Shown: piece by piece, positions 33,615 through 42,628 of the stretch | Position numbering within the stretch: the stretch's first letter is position 1 | Layout of the letters: each line of letters opens with the position of its first letter | Source of the DNA: Cypionkella sp049896245 | GTDB taxonomy: Bacteria > Pseudomonadota > Alphaproteobacteria > Rhodobacterales > Rhodobacteraceae | DNA: 64,000 nucleotides | Reading direction: 5' to 3' | Assembly (NCBI RefSeq): GCF_049896245.1 | Contig: NZ_JAFCTX010000012.1 | Coordinates: 58,838-122,837, forward strand | Position numbers and translations under genes: made by a program | The notes under the pieces: model-generated | Databases searched by the model: none | Told to the model about the DNA's origin: nothing | The model's input: the letters and a program-made list of their open reading frames with translations, nothing else

Positions 33615-35237
33615 TTAGTTGGCCTGACGGCGCAGGAAGGCCGGAATCTCGATCCGCTCTTGATCTGCCGACAGTTCCTGCTCGTCATCATAGGCGGTGA
33701 CCGGAGGCTGTTGGCGCGCTGATTGCGGGCGTTCTTGCGGCTGTTCAGCCGCCCCGCCTGCCATGCGGTTGATCAGGCTGCCGATGCCAAAACGCGGACG
33801 CTCTGCGGGTTTCGGTGCGGGCGCCGGGGCCGCCATCCGCTGTTGCGGTCCGGGCTGACGGGCGGCACCGGCTTGCGACGGCGATTTCGACACGGCAGCT
33901 TGCAGACGGGCCAAAGCTTCGGGCGATGGGGTGCCAGCGCCGCGCGGACGCGGGGCGACAAAGCTGCCCGCGTCATTGTCCAGCGACAACGGCGCCGGAG
34001 CCTGCGCACGCGGCTGTTGCACCGGGGCTTGTTGTGCCGGGCGGTAAGCCGGAGCGGGCATTTCGTCTTCCGTCATCTCTTCGGCGCGATCATGGAAGCT
34101 GGGCTGCGGGGCGTGGAACAGATCCTGCGCAGGGGCTTGGTATTGCTGCGCCGCAACAGGCTGTTGCACCGGAGCAGGCGCTGCCGCTTTCGGCTCGGGT
34201 GCCGGAACAACTGGCGTCAGCGGCTGCGCCATCGAGCGGCGGGTGGCGGGCATCTCAGCCCGGTTTTGGCCAACGTCGATGCCAGTGGCAACCACGGAAA
34301 CCCGCAGCGTGCCTTCCATCGAGGTATCCAAGGTGGAGCCGACGATGATATTGGCGTCAGGATCGACCTTTTCGCGGATGATGTTGGCGGCCTCATCAAG
34401 TTCAAACAGCGTCAGATCATAGCCGCCGGTGATGTTGATCAGAACACCCTTGGCACCATGCAACGAAATCTCATCCAGCAATGGGTTGGCGATGGCTTTC
34501 TCGGCGGCTTCCACAGCGCGGTTGTCGCCGGTAGCCTCACCGGTGCCCATCATCGCCTTGCCCATCTCATCCATCACCGCGCGCACATCGGCGAAGTCGA
34601 GGTTGATCAGGCCGGGGCGCACCATCAGGTCGGTCACACCCTTAACACCTTGATACAGCACATCATCTGCCATCGCGAACGCGTCGGTAAAGGTGGTGCG
34701 CTCATTCGCCAGACGGAACAGGTTCTGGTTCGGGATGATGATCAGCGTATCGACAACTTTTTGCAGCGCGATGATGCCGTCTTCGGCCTGCTTCATCCGC
34801 TTGTTGCCCTCAAACTGGAACGGCTTGGTGACAACACCCACCGTCAGCACACCCAATTCGCGCGCCGCTTGCGCGATGATCGGCGCAGCCCCGGTGCCAG
34901 TGCCGCCACCCATGCCGGCGGTGATAAAGCACATATGCGCGCCCGCCAGATGATCAACGATTTCTTCGATGGTTTCCTCAGCCGCAGCAGCTCCAACGGT
35001 CGGACGCGCGCCTGCCCCAAGACCCTCGGTCACCCGCAGGCCCATCTGGATCTTCACCGGCGCGTTCGATTGTTGAAGCGCCTGCGCGTCGGTGTTGGCG
35101 ACAACAAACTCGACCCCCTCAAGGTTCTTCTCGATCATGTTGTTGACGGCATTGCCGCCAGCACCCCCGACGCCAAACACCGTGATACGCGGCTTAAGCT
35201 CATCGCGCGCCGAGGCCATGATCAGATTCAATGCCAT
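33615..35237 (-). CDS. ftsZ: Cell division GTPase FtsZ
   Basis: A 540-residue tubulin homologue that forms the cytokinetic ring. The N-terminus has ITVFGVGGAGGNAVNNMI, the tubulin signature GGGTGTGAAPI (about residues 110-120), and the synergy-loop region NLDFADVRAVMDEMGKA. After about residue 330 a long Pro/Ala/Gln-rich linker, typical of alphaproteobacteria, leads to the conserved C-terminal peptide IEIPAFLRRQAN that binds FtsA. It is downstream of ftsA (213 nt gap, probably with its own promoter) and ends at a terminator. Confidence 0.97.
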   Translation of the reverse strand: MALNLIMASARDELKPRITVFGVGGAGGNAVNNMIEKNLEGVEFVVANTDAQALQQSNAPVKIQMGLRVTEGLGAGARPTVGAAAAEETIEEIVDHLAGAHMCFITAGMGGGTGTGAAPIIAQAARELGVLTVGVVTKPFQFEGNKRMKQAEDGIIALQKVVDTLIIIPNQNLFRLANERTTFTDAFAMADDVLYQGVKGVTDLMVRPGLINLDFADVRAVMDEMGKAMMGTGEATGDNRAVEAAEKAIANPLLDEISLHGAKGVLINITGGYDLTLFELDEAANIIREKVDPDANIIVGSTLDTSMEGTLRVSVVATGIDVGQNRAEMPATRRSMAQPLTPVVPAPEPKAAAPAPVQQPVAAQQYQAPAQDLFHAPQPSFHDRAEEMTEDEMPAPAYRPAQQAPVQQPRAQAPAPLSLDNDAGSFVAPRPRGAGTPSPEALARLQAAVSKSPSQAGAARQPGPQQRMAAPAPAPKPAERPRFGIGSLINRMAGGAAEQPQERPQSARQQPPVTAYDDEQELSADQERIEIPAFLRRQAN

Positions 35238-35380
35238 TTTTATCCGCCTGTTCTTATTACGCGGGCTGCCGCCGCCGGTTTGCTGTATCGGTCTTCCCCT
35301 ACCTGTCCCGAGGCAGAGTGTGCCGAATTATCCTCAATTCTATCCACAGATAGCCCGAAGGTCACGCAAAAAACACACAA

Positions 35381-35399
35381 GCCCCACAAAATATGGGGC
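35381..35399 (-). terminator. Weak hairpin between ftsA and ftsZ
   Basis: gcccca/tggggc stem with an AT loop; on the minus strand it is followed by a T-rich tail. It may attenuate ftsA readthrough into ftsZ. Confidence 0.4.
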
Positions 35400-35450
35400 C
35401 AGTGTTGCTGATATTAGCGGTATTTCGCCAATGTTACCGCATTTAGCGGA

Positions 35451-36785
35451 TTACCAGTTGTCCTTAAACCACCGGAAGGCGCGTTTCAGCGATCGCGCCG
35501 GGTAACGTTCGGTCGGAATGTCGAAATCCCACCATTCGTCTTGCGGATGGGCTGCGAACAAACACAGCCCCACGGCGCTGGAAAACGCCGGTCCGGTCGC
35601 CGCTTGCGGCAGCCCCTGCACCCGCAAAGGGCGACCCATGCGAACACGCTGGCCAAGGATTCGGCTGGCCAACCCATCCAAACCGGGGATCTGGCTGGCA
35701 CCACCCGTCAACACGATCTGCTGGCTGGGCAGGCTGTCAAAACCCGCCGCATCCAGACGCGCGCGGACTTCCTCAAGAATTTCCTCGACCCGAGGCCGCA
35801 TGATGCCGATCAACTCCGTGCGCGAAATCTGGCGACGGTCTTTCTCCCAATCGCCCGAATCGCCGCCCATCTCGATCATCTCGCGGTCGTCCATGCCCGT
35901 GGCATGCACGCCGCCGTGTTTGGTCTTGATCCGCTCGGCCACCACCAGCGGCACTTGCAGGCCTTTGGAGATATCCGACGAGACGTGATCGCCGCCCATC
36001 CGCACGCTATCGGCGTAGATCATGTGCTTTTTCATGAAGATCGAGATGCCCGTGGCACCGCCGCCCATATCAACACAGGCAGCGCCCAGTTCCTGCTCAT
36101 CCTCAACCAAGGAAGAAATTCCTGAAACATAAGCCGAAGACGCAATCCCCGCCAATTCCAGATCGCAGCGCTTGATACAATACAGCAGGTTCTGCACCAC
36201 GCTCGCATCGACCGACAGCATATGCAGATCGCAGGCCAGACGGTTGCCGATCTGCCCACGCGGATCGCCCAGACCCGAGCGGTGATCCAAGGCGAAATTC
36301 ACCGGCTGCGCGTGCAAAATCTCGCGGCCGTCGCCGAAATCCGGCACATCGCAGGCGGCCAGAACGCGGGCCACGTCTTGCTCGGTCACCACCGAATCCT
36401 GCAATTCCCATTCGCCCGCAAGGCCATAGCTGCGCGGCTCTGCCCCCGAGAAACAGGCGATCACATGATCAACCCGCACATTCGCCATCTTCTGCGCAGC
36501 CTGAACCGCCGTACGAATGGCACGCTCGGTTTCATTCATCACCGCGATTTCGCCAAACCGCACGCCGCGCGAACGGGTGGTGGCAGCGCCAATCACCCGG
36601 AAGCTGGATTGCCCGGCCATCGGGCCGACGCCATCCTGATCGCGCTCATCTTCAATGCCGTCAAACCGCAGCACCAGACAGGCGATCTTCGAGGTGCCGA
36701 CATCCAAAATCGCCACCACACCGCGCTGCATTGCCGCGCGCCGCATATGGCGCATCGCGCGTTGGGATTGGTAAAGGTCTGTCAT
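35451..36785 (-). CDS. ftsA: Cell division protein FtsA
   Basis: A 444-residue actin-like protein that tethers FtsZ to the membrane. Actin-fold phosphate motifs are visible (VVAILDVGTSKIACLV, CVDMGGGATGISIFMKK, IVLTGGASQIPGLD). The C-terminal end, RSLKRAFRWFKDNW, is the amphipathic membrane-targeting helix. The start overlaps the ftsQ stop as ATGA. Confidence 0.96.
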   Translation of the reverse strand: MTDLYQSQRAMRHMRRAAMQRGVVAILDVGTSKIACLVLRFDGIEDERDQDGVGPMAGQSSFRVIGAATTRSRGVRFGEIAVMNETERAIRTAVQAAQKMANVRVDHVIACFSGAEPRSYGLAGEWELQDSVVTEQDVARVLAACDVPDFGDGREILHAQPVNFALDHRSGLGDPRGQIGNRLACDLHMLSVDASVVQNLLYCIKRCDLELAGIASSAYVSGISSLVEDEQELGAACVDMGGGATGISIFMKKHMIYADSVRMGGDHVSSDISKGLQVPLVVAERIKTKHGGVHATGMDDREMIEMGGDSGDWEKDRRQISRTELIGIMRPRVEEILEEVRARLDAAGFDSLPSQQIVLTGGASQIPGLDGLASRILGQRVRMGRPLRVQGLPQAATGPAFSSAVGLCLFAAHPQDEWWDFDIPTERYPARSLKRAFRWFKDNW

Positions 36786-37687
36786 AATCCGCTCTCCGTT
36801 ACCGGTGCCAGCCCTTGCGCGCGGCGGACTTCGTTCATCGCGAACGGAGCCAGCCGGATCGCCGGGCGGTCTTGATTTCTTAGGTCTATCGAAAGAATGT
36901 CACGCTCTAACAGTTTGTCGGCGGCGTTCAGGGCCAGCAGATGTTCCACTGCAGCCACCGGGTTCACCGATGGCAGCATGATGCGCTGATCGCGATCAAG
37001 GATCAGATCCCAGCGGCGCGCACCAACCCGGATCAGCCCACGCACGCGGGACGCGATCGGCTGAGCGGTGTCGAAAATCGCCAAAGCCTCTGGCAACGCC
37101 GCATCCGCGCCGATCCCCGCCACCAGCGGCAAATCGCCTCGATCCGCACGCGCCGACAGCCCCGCGACGCGGTGGCCGGTGGCATCGAGCAGCTGCAAAC
37201 CCACAGGGCCGCGCCACACCACCACCGGCACGCGCTCGGTCACGATCACTTGCAGCACGCCGCCCGAGCGCACGCGCAATTCCGCAGAGGCCACGGCATC
37301 CAAAGCCTCGGCGCGGGCGCGCAACGCGGTCATATCCAGATCAAATGAGGATTGCGGCAGCTTCAGTGCCAGCTTGGCACGTACCGCATCGGTCAGATCG
37401 CGCGAAGCCCCCTCAATCGACAAAAGCCCAACCCGAAACTCGGGCCGCTGTTCAAATTTGCTGCGCAGATCGACAAAGCTTTGCACAATCGCCGCGCGGC
37501 GGGCGTCGCTGTACAGCACTCCAGCGGTAATCAGCGCCACCACGGTCAGCGGCAGACCCAGACGGCAGACCACGCGGAACAGCGGCGTCAGCCACAGCCG
37601 CTGCATGCGGTATTGCCAGCGACTTGGCGCGGGATCGCGGCGGATGCCGTTGGCGGGAAGCGCACGACTGCGGCCTAGCGATTGCAT
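36782..37687 (-). CDS. ftsQ: Cell division protein FtsQ
   Basis: A 301-residue bitopic membrane protein of the divisome. After a basic cytosolic start, one transmembrane helix (about residues 44-62, LPLTVVALITAGVLYSD) leads to the periplasmic POTRA domain (FRVGLLSIEGASRDLTDAVR) and the beta domain. I start at ATG 37687, preceded by AGGACG, which overlaps the ddl end by 13 nt; a longer frame to 37708 is possible. Confidence 0.93.
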   Translation of the reverse strand: MQSLGRSRALPANGIRRDPAPSRWQYRMQRLWLTPLFRVVCRLGLPLTVVALITAGVLYSDARRAAIVQSFVDLRSKFEQRPEFRVGLLSIEGASRDLTDAVRAKLALKLPQSSFDLDMTALRARAEALDAVASAELRVRSGGVLQVIVTERVPVVVWRGPVGLQLLDATGHRVAGLSARADRGDLPLVAGIGADAALPEALAIFDTAQPIASRVRGLIRVGARRWDLILDRDQRIMLPSVNPVAAVEHLLALNAADKLLERDILSIDLRNQDRPAIRLAPFAMNEVRRAQGLAPVTESGL

Positions 37688-38595
37688 GAGGCGTCCTCCA
37701 CGATCCAAGCACAGAACGCAGGGAAAGAGATGCCCAGATGACCCGCCTGTTCCGGGGCCAAAGAGGTCGAGGTCATCCCCGGTTGGGTGTTGGTTTCCAG
37801 CAGAATCAACCCCGCCAGCCCGCGCGCTTCATCCCAGCGAAAATCGGTGCGGCTGACGCCACGACAGCCCAACGCATTGTGGGCGCGCAGGGCGTAATCA
37901 AGGCAAGCGGCGGTGATTTCCTGCGGTACGTCAGCGGGCAAAACATGCCGCGAGCCGCCGGCTTTGTATTTCGCATCAAAGTCATACCAGCCGTTGGTGA
38001 TGATGTCGGTGACGCACAACGCCCGGTCCCCCATCACCGCACAGGTCAACTCGCGTCCTGGCGCATAGGTTTCCACCATCACTCGTTCCGGCATGGTTTC
38101 CGCCAGACGCGGCGCGTTGCTGCCTTCGCGGACGATGTAAACCCCAACCGACGAGCCTTCGTTGTTCGGTTTCACCACATAGGGCGGCGGCAGGATATGG
38201 CCTTTGCTGACATCTTCCCGCGCCGCGATCACCGACCGTACGGTCGGCAGACCTGCGCTGGCAAAGACCTCCTTAGCCTTCGCCTTGTCCATCGCCAAGG
38301 CCGAGGCCAGCACGCCGGAATGGGTGTACGGGATTTTCAGCCATTCCAAGATACCCTGGACGCAGCCATCCTCGCCCCAGCGGCCATGCAAGGCGTTGAA
38401 ACAGACATCGGGTTTGATTTCAGCCAGCCGTGCGGGCAGATCGCGGTCGCAATCGACCTCAACCACCTGATACCCAGCTTCCCGCAACGCGGCCGCGCAA
38501 GCACGACCCGAGACCAATGAGACTTCCCGCTCTGCGGAAGGCCCACCCATCAATACCGCCACTTTGGAAGCCGCTTTTGATAAGCCGCCCGCCAT
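37675..38595 (-). CDS. ddl: D-alanine--D-alanine ligase
   Basis: A 306-residue ATP-grasp enzyme that makes the D-Ala-D-Ala end of the peptidoglycan stem peptide. Motifs include VLMGGPSAEREVSLVSG at the start, LPPPYVVKPNNEGSSVGVY for ATP binding, and the metal-binding LILLETNTQPGMTSTSL. GAGG 6 nt before ATG 38595 favours that start over ATG 38607. It sits between murB and ftsQ as in most alphaproteobacterial dcw clusters. Confidence 0.95.
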   Translation of the reverse strand: MAGGLSKAASKVAVLMGGPSAEREVSLVSGRACAAALREAGYQVVEVDCDRDLPARLAEIKPDVCFNALHGRWGEDGCVQGILEWLKIPYTHSGVLASALAMDKAKAKEVFASAGLPTVRSVIAAREDVSKGHILPPPYVVKPNNEGSSVGVYIVREGSNAPRLAETMPERVMVETYAPGRELTCAVMGDRALCVTDIITNGWYDFDAKYKAGGSRHVLPADVPQEITAACLDYALRAHNALGCRGVSRTDFRWDEARGLAGLILLETNTQPGMTSTSLAPEQAGHLGISFPAFCAWIVEDASCNR

Positions 38596-38638
38596 GTACT
38601 GCCTCATCCAGACCTTTGTTGGTCCATGATATTGTTAT

Positions 38639-39562
38639 TTATGCGGTGCGTTCACCGACCCGCATAATTTCCCACTCTAGCGTGATACCGCTCTGTTGGA
38701 AAACCCTTTTTCGCACTTCCTCGCCTAAATCTTCGAGGTCGGCGGCGGTGGCCCCGCCTATATTGATCAGGAAGTTAGAGTGCATCGGCGACATTTGGGC
38801 CCCGCCCAGCGTAAAGCCGCGCATCCCCGCATCGTCGATGACTTTCCACGCCTTCAGATCATGGCTGTCATCAGCGCGGCCTGTGCTGGAATGGCCGACC
38901 GGGTTGCGGAAAGTGGACCCCGCCGAGCGGTCTTTCGTGGGCTGGCTGGCATCGCGTTTGGCGATCTGATCCAGCATCCGCGCCTCTAGCGCCGCTGGAT
39001 CACCCTGAGCCGCGCGAAAGCTGGCTTGGGTGATCACCCAGCCCTCGGGCAACTGGCTTTGACGGTAGGCGAGGTGCAGATCGGCGGCGGGGAGTTCGAC
39101 TATTTCGCCCTGCCGCGTCACGCAGCGCACCGAGATCAGATGATCCGCCACATAAGAGCCATAGCAGCCCGCATTCATCTTGACCGCGCCGCCGATCGAG
39201 CCCGGAATGGTGCGCAGGAAGGTCAGATCAAGGCCAGCCTCCGCCGCCTTGCGCGCGACATGGGCATCCAAGGCCGCAGCCCCCGCCGTGACGGTGCCCG
39301 CGCAAGCAATACCATTAAACCCCCGGCCCAGCCGGATCACCACGGCGCGTAACCCGCCATCCCGCACGATCAGATTGCTGCCCACGCCCATCGGGAACAC
39401 CGGAATGGTTGGGTCTAATGCAGCAAGGAATTCACATAAATCCGCCTCGTCCGCAGGCTGAAACAGCCAATCCGCAGGACCGCCGACGCGCAGCCAAGTC
39501 AGATCCGCCAAAGAGCGATGCGGTGTCAAGGTGCCGCGCACCGGGGGAATGGGATATGTCAT
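38639..39562 (-). CDS. murB: UDP-N-acetylenolpyruvoylglucosamine reductase
   Basis: A 307-residue FAD enzyme of muramic acid synthesis. The FAD domain shows TWLRVGGPADWLFQPADEADL and FPMGVGSNLIVRDGGL; the catalytic region has TIPGSIGGAVKMNAGCYG, and the C-terminal third has GSTFRNP and the substrate-binding AGMRGFTLGGAQMSPMHSNF. I start at ATG 39562 (AAAGGTGGGC upstream), although a GTG at 39568 is in frame. Confidence 0.95.
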   Translation of the reverse strand: MTYPIPPVRGTLTPHRSLADLTWLRVGGPADWLFQPADEADLCEFLAALDPTIPVFPMGVGSNLIVRDGGLRAVVIRLGRGFNGIACAGTVTAGAAALDAHVARKAAEAGLDLTFLRTIPGSIGGAVKMNAGCYGSYVADHLISVRCVTRQGEIVELPAADLHLAYRQSQLPEGWVITQASFRAAQGDPAALEARMLDQIAKRDASQPTKDRSAGSTFRNPVGHSSTGRADDSHDLKAWKVIDDAGMRGFTLGGAQMSPMHSNFLINIGGATAADLEDLGEEVRKRVFQQSGITLEWEIMRVGERTA

Positions 39563-39609
39563 GCCCACCTTTTAGGCGATTTGCGGCCAGCCTCAAGCCC
39601 GAACGGGCC

Positions 39610-39855
39610 TCAAGCCCCCACGCGCGCCCGAAGCCAACGCCACAGATACCTTAGCGGCCAACGCAGCACCGATCCTGCAGCGATTAGAAACGCCAGCCCC
39701 CACCATGGGCCATTTTCGTAGATCAGCCAAATCAACAGCGGCATCCCCACCGCGATCAGGCAATAGGCGTTGCGCCAGTGGTAATCTTTGCTGGGCAGCA
39801 TCCCGATCAGATTGGCCGCAACCAGCCACATCAGCCCGGCGACCAGCGCGGTCAT
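39610..39855 (-). CDS. DUF2484 family membrane protein (second copy)
   Basis: An 81-residue protein with three hydrophobic segments. It aligns by eye with the preceding gene: shared are the x-G-x2-W-x2-AA opening, LP at about residue 20-21, a PLL-x-W centre, and an R-x-PL-x-Y end. Its start overlaps that gene's stop as ATGA. Unknown function; position inside the murein/division cluster suggests a membrane accessory role. Confidence 0.72.
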   Translation of the reverse strand: MTALVAGLMWLVAANLIGMLPSKDYHWRNAYCLIAVGMPLLIWLIYENGPWWGLAFLIAAGSVLRWPLRYLWRWLRARVGA

Positions 39856-40118
39856 TTGCGCAAATCCGGCGGCAGTTCGACGGGCAATCCCAAACCCCGC
39901 CGCGCGAAATACAATAGCGGGCGGCGGAACATCGACAGGAACGCGAAAAGCCCCACCACAACCCACAACCAACCATGCGCAAGACCGATCCACAGCAGCA
40001 AAACCGGGGCCAGCACCAGCAATGTCATCCCCGGCACCATTTGCTGCTTCATCGGCAGCAGTGCGGTGATCGTCGCCGCGATCACCCAAAGGCAGCCCAT
40101 GATCAAGGGCAGACTCAT
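39852..40118 (-). CDS. DUF2484 family membrane protein (first copy)
   Basis: An 88-residue membrane protein (MSLPLIMGCLWVIAATITAL start) with three hydrophobic segments and a charged C-terminus VELPPDLRK. The start overlaps the murC stop by 4 nt. With its neighbour it forms a tandem pair of likely paralogues unique to the Rhodobacterales version of this cluster. Function unknown. Confidence 0.77.
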   Translation of the reverse strand: MSLPLIMGCLWVIAATITALLPMKQQMVPGMTLLVLAPVLLLWIGLAHGWLWVVVGLFAFLSMFRRPLLYFARRGLGLPVELPPDLRK

Positions 40119-41539
40119 GCGACTTTGCCCGTCAGCCGCGCGGGCAAGCCATTCGCCCAAGCCGAGATTGACCCGGCACCCAGACAGACCACCATATCGC
40201 CCGGTTGCGCCTGCTCGCGCACCAGCCGCGCCAGATCGGCCTCATCGGTGATGGCGCGGGCGTGGCGGTGGCCGTGGGCGATCAAACCTGCAACGAGATC
40301 ATCGCGCGAGGCCCCCGGAATCGGTTCCTCGCCTGCGGCATAAACCTCGGCAATCGCCACCACATCGGCCTCATTGAAACAGGTGCAGAATTCATCGAAC
40401 AGGTTCGACAGCCGTGAATAACGGTGCGGCTGATGCACGGCGATGACTCGGCCTTTGGTCGCTTGCCGTGCGGCTTTCAGCACGGCGGCGATTTCCACCG
40501 GATGATGACCGTAATCGTCGATGATCGTCACACCGTTCACTTCTGCCACCTTGGTAAAGCGGCGGTTCACCCCGGCAAACCCCGCCAAAGCCTCACGAAT
40601 TTCGTCTTTCTTCATGCCTAAGTGCCGCGCCACCGCAATCGCCGACAGGGCGTTCGAGACGTTGTGATCGCCCGGCATCGGGAGGATGCAATTCTCAATC
40701 ACCGCGCCTCGTCCATTTTCATCGGGCCCTTCGCCCTGCAACGCCACATCGAAATGCGCGACGCCATTGTCATAGGTCAGATTGATCGCCCGCACATCGG
40801 CTTGGGCATTAAACCCAAAGGTCACCACACGGCGGTCGGTGACTTTACCCACCAAGGCCTGCACTTCGGGGTGGTCGGTGCAGCAGACCGCGAGCCCATA
40901 AAACGGCACGTTGGTGACAAAATCGTAGAAGCCCTTCCGCAAAGCGTCGAAGGTGTGCCAATGCTCCATATGCTCGGGGTCGATGTTGGTCACAATCGCA
41001 ATCGTCGCGGGCAGGCGGTTGAACGAGCCATCCGACTCGTCGGCCTCAACCACCATCCATTCACCCGCCCCGGCGCGGGCGTTTGATCCGTAGGCATGGA
41101 TCACCCCGCCGTTGATCACGGTCGGATCAAAGCCGCCCTTGTCCAGCAGGGTCGCCACCATTGTCGTCGTCGTGGTTTTGCCATGGGTGCCTGCAATCGC
41201 GATGTTGCTGCGCAGCCGCATCAGTTCCGCCAGCATTTCGGCCCGCCGCACCACCGGAAGGCCACGCCTGCGGGCTTCCTCCAGCTCCGGGTTGCCCTTT
41301 TTGATCGCCGACGAAATCACCACCACCGCCGCTTCGCCAATGTTCGACGCCGCCTGACCTTCAAAGAACACCGCCCCCAACGACACCAGCCGATCGGTGA
41401 TCTTGCTGGCCTTGGCATCCGAACCCTGCACCCGGAAGCCTTGCGTCATCAGCACTTCGGCGATGCCCGACATGCCAATGCCGCCGATGCCCACAAAGTG
41501 GATCGGCCCCAGTTCCATCGGAAGTTTCGTCGCGTTCAT
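40115..41539 (-). CDS. murC: UDP-N-acetylmuramate--L-alanine ligase
   Basis: A 474-residue Mur ligase that adds the first amino acid to the peptidoglycan precursor. The N-terminal domain has IHFVGIGGIGMSGIAEVL, the ATP site is AGTHGKTTTTTMVATLL, and the central domain has DESDGSFNRLPATIAIVTNI and the YGHHPVEIAAVL motif. The length is standard. Only 9 nt separate it from murG. Confidence 0.97.
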   Translation of the reverse strand: MNATKLPMELGPIHFVGIGGIGMSGIAEVLMTQGFRVQGSDAKASKITDRLVSLGAVFFEGQAASNIGEAAVVVISSAIKKGNPELEEARRRGLPVVRRAEMLAELMRLRSNIAIAGTHGKTTTTTMVATLLDKGGFDPTVINGGVIHAYGSNARAGAGEWMVVEADESDGSFNRLPATIAIVTNIDPEHMEHWHTFDALRKGFYDFVTNVPFYGLAVCCTDHPEVQALVGKVTDRRVVTFGFNAQADVRAINLTYDNGVAHFDVALQGEGPDENGRGAVIENCILPMPGDHNVSNALSAIAVARHLGMKKDEIREALAGFAGVNRRFTKVAEVNGVTIIDDYGHHPVEIAAVLKAARQATKGRVIAVHQPHRYSRLSNLFDEFCTCFNEADVVAIAEVYAAGEEPIPGASRDDLVAGLIAHGHRHARAITDEADLARLVREQAQPGDMVVCLGAGSISAWANGLPARLTGKVA

Positions 41540-41548
41540 CGTGTCATC

Positions 41549-42628
41549 CTAACCCGCCAAAGCCTCAACCAGCGCGACCAGTCGGTCGGTGGCATCCGGC
41601 CTGCCCTGCGCTTGCGCTTTGCGCGCCATATCTTCCGCACGCAGCGGATCTTGCAAAATCGCTGCCATTTGGGCGCTTAAGCCAGCGGCGTCAAGCTGAG
41701 CCTCGGCGATCAGCAGCGCTGCCCCTGCGTCAACCAGGCCGCGCGCGTTGGCGGTTTGATGATCGCCCGTCGCCGCCGCGAACGGGATCAGGATCGAGGG
41801 CCGCCCGATCACCGAGATATCCGCCACCGATGAGGCACCCGAGCGCGAGATCACCAGTTGCGCCTCGGATAACCTGCGCGGAATGTCGGTGAAAAACGGC
41901 TCCACGTCCGCCCGCACACCCGCCTCGGCATAGGCCGCCACCACCGCCGCCAAATCCTCGGCCCGCGCCTGATGCGCCACCCGCAGGTGCGCGCGCAGGG
42001 CTTCCGGCAAAGCCGCCACCGCCGCAGGCACCATTTGCGACAAGATGCGCGCGCCTTGGCTTCCCCCGATCACCAGCAACTCCATCGGGTAATCGCCGGG
42101 CGCAATATAGCCCGCCCCCACGCGCTCCAACACCGAGGCACGCACCGGATTGCCGGTATGAATACCCGCAACGCCCTTAGGCAAAGCCGTGGGCCAAGTG
42201 CCACAGGCCACTTTATCGACGCGGCGCGCGAAAACCGTATTCACCCGCCCCAACACGCCGTTCTGCTCATGGATCATCCGCGGCCTGCGCAACATCCACG
42301 CCGCCGTCAGCGCCGGGATCGAGGGATAGCCGCCAAAGCCGACCACCACATCTGGCCTATCGCGCAAAGACGACAGCAGCGCCGAGACAATACCGCCCGC
42401 AATCCGAAACGGCACCGCAAGCTTTGCGACCAAACCACCGCGCGCGAAGGTCGCCGACGATAATTCTACAATCTCAACCGCCTTCGGAAAGCCCCCGGCA
42501 TAGCGCGCCCCACGCGCATCGGTTGACAGTTTCACCCGCCAACCCTTGGCAATCAACGCCTCGGCCAAAGCCTGCGCCGGGAACATATGCCCGCCGGTGC
42601 CGCCCGCTGCGATCAACAGCAAAGCCAT
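41549..42628 (-). CDS. murG: Lipid II synthase MurG
   Basis: A 359-residue GT-B glycosyltransferase that adds GlcNAc to lipid I at the inner face of the membrane. The first glycine loop reads LLIAAGGTGGHMFPAQALAE; the second, LLVIGGSQGARILSQMVP, and the UDP-GlcNAc site SRSGASSVADI are intact. The start overlaps the ftsW stop by 1 nt. Confidence 0.97.
   Translation of the reverse strand: MALLLIAAGGTGGHMFPAQALAEALIAKGWRVKLSTDARGARYAGGFPKAVEIVELSSATFARGGLVAKLAVPFRIAGGIVSALLSSLRDRPDVVVGFGGYPSIPALTAAWMLRRPRMIHEQNGVLGRVNTVFARRVDKVACGTWPTALPKGVAGIHTGNPVRASVLERVGAGYIAPGDYPMELLVIGGSQGARILSQMVPAAVAALPEALRAHLRVAHQARAEDLAAVVAAYAEAGVRADVEPFFTDIPRRLSEAQLVISRSGASSVADISVIGRPSILIPFAAATGDHQTANARGLVDAGAALLIAEAQLDAAGLSAQMAAILQDPLRAEDMARKAQAQGRPDATDRLVALVEALAG

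Noticed and set aside
33723..35411. 562-residue plus-strand open frame
   Set aside because: Antisense to ftsZ; produced by GC-rich codon use of that gene.
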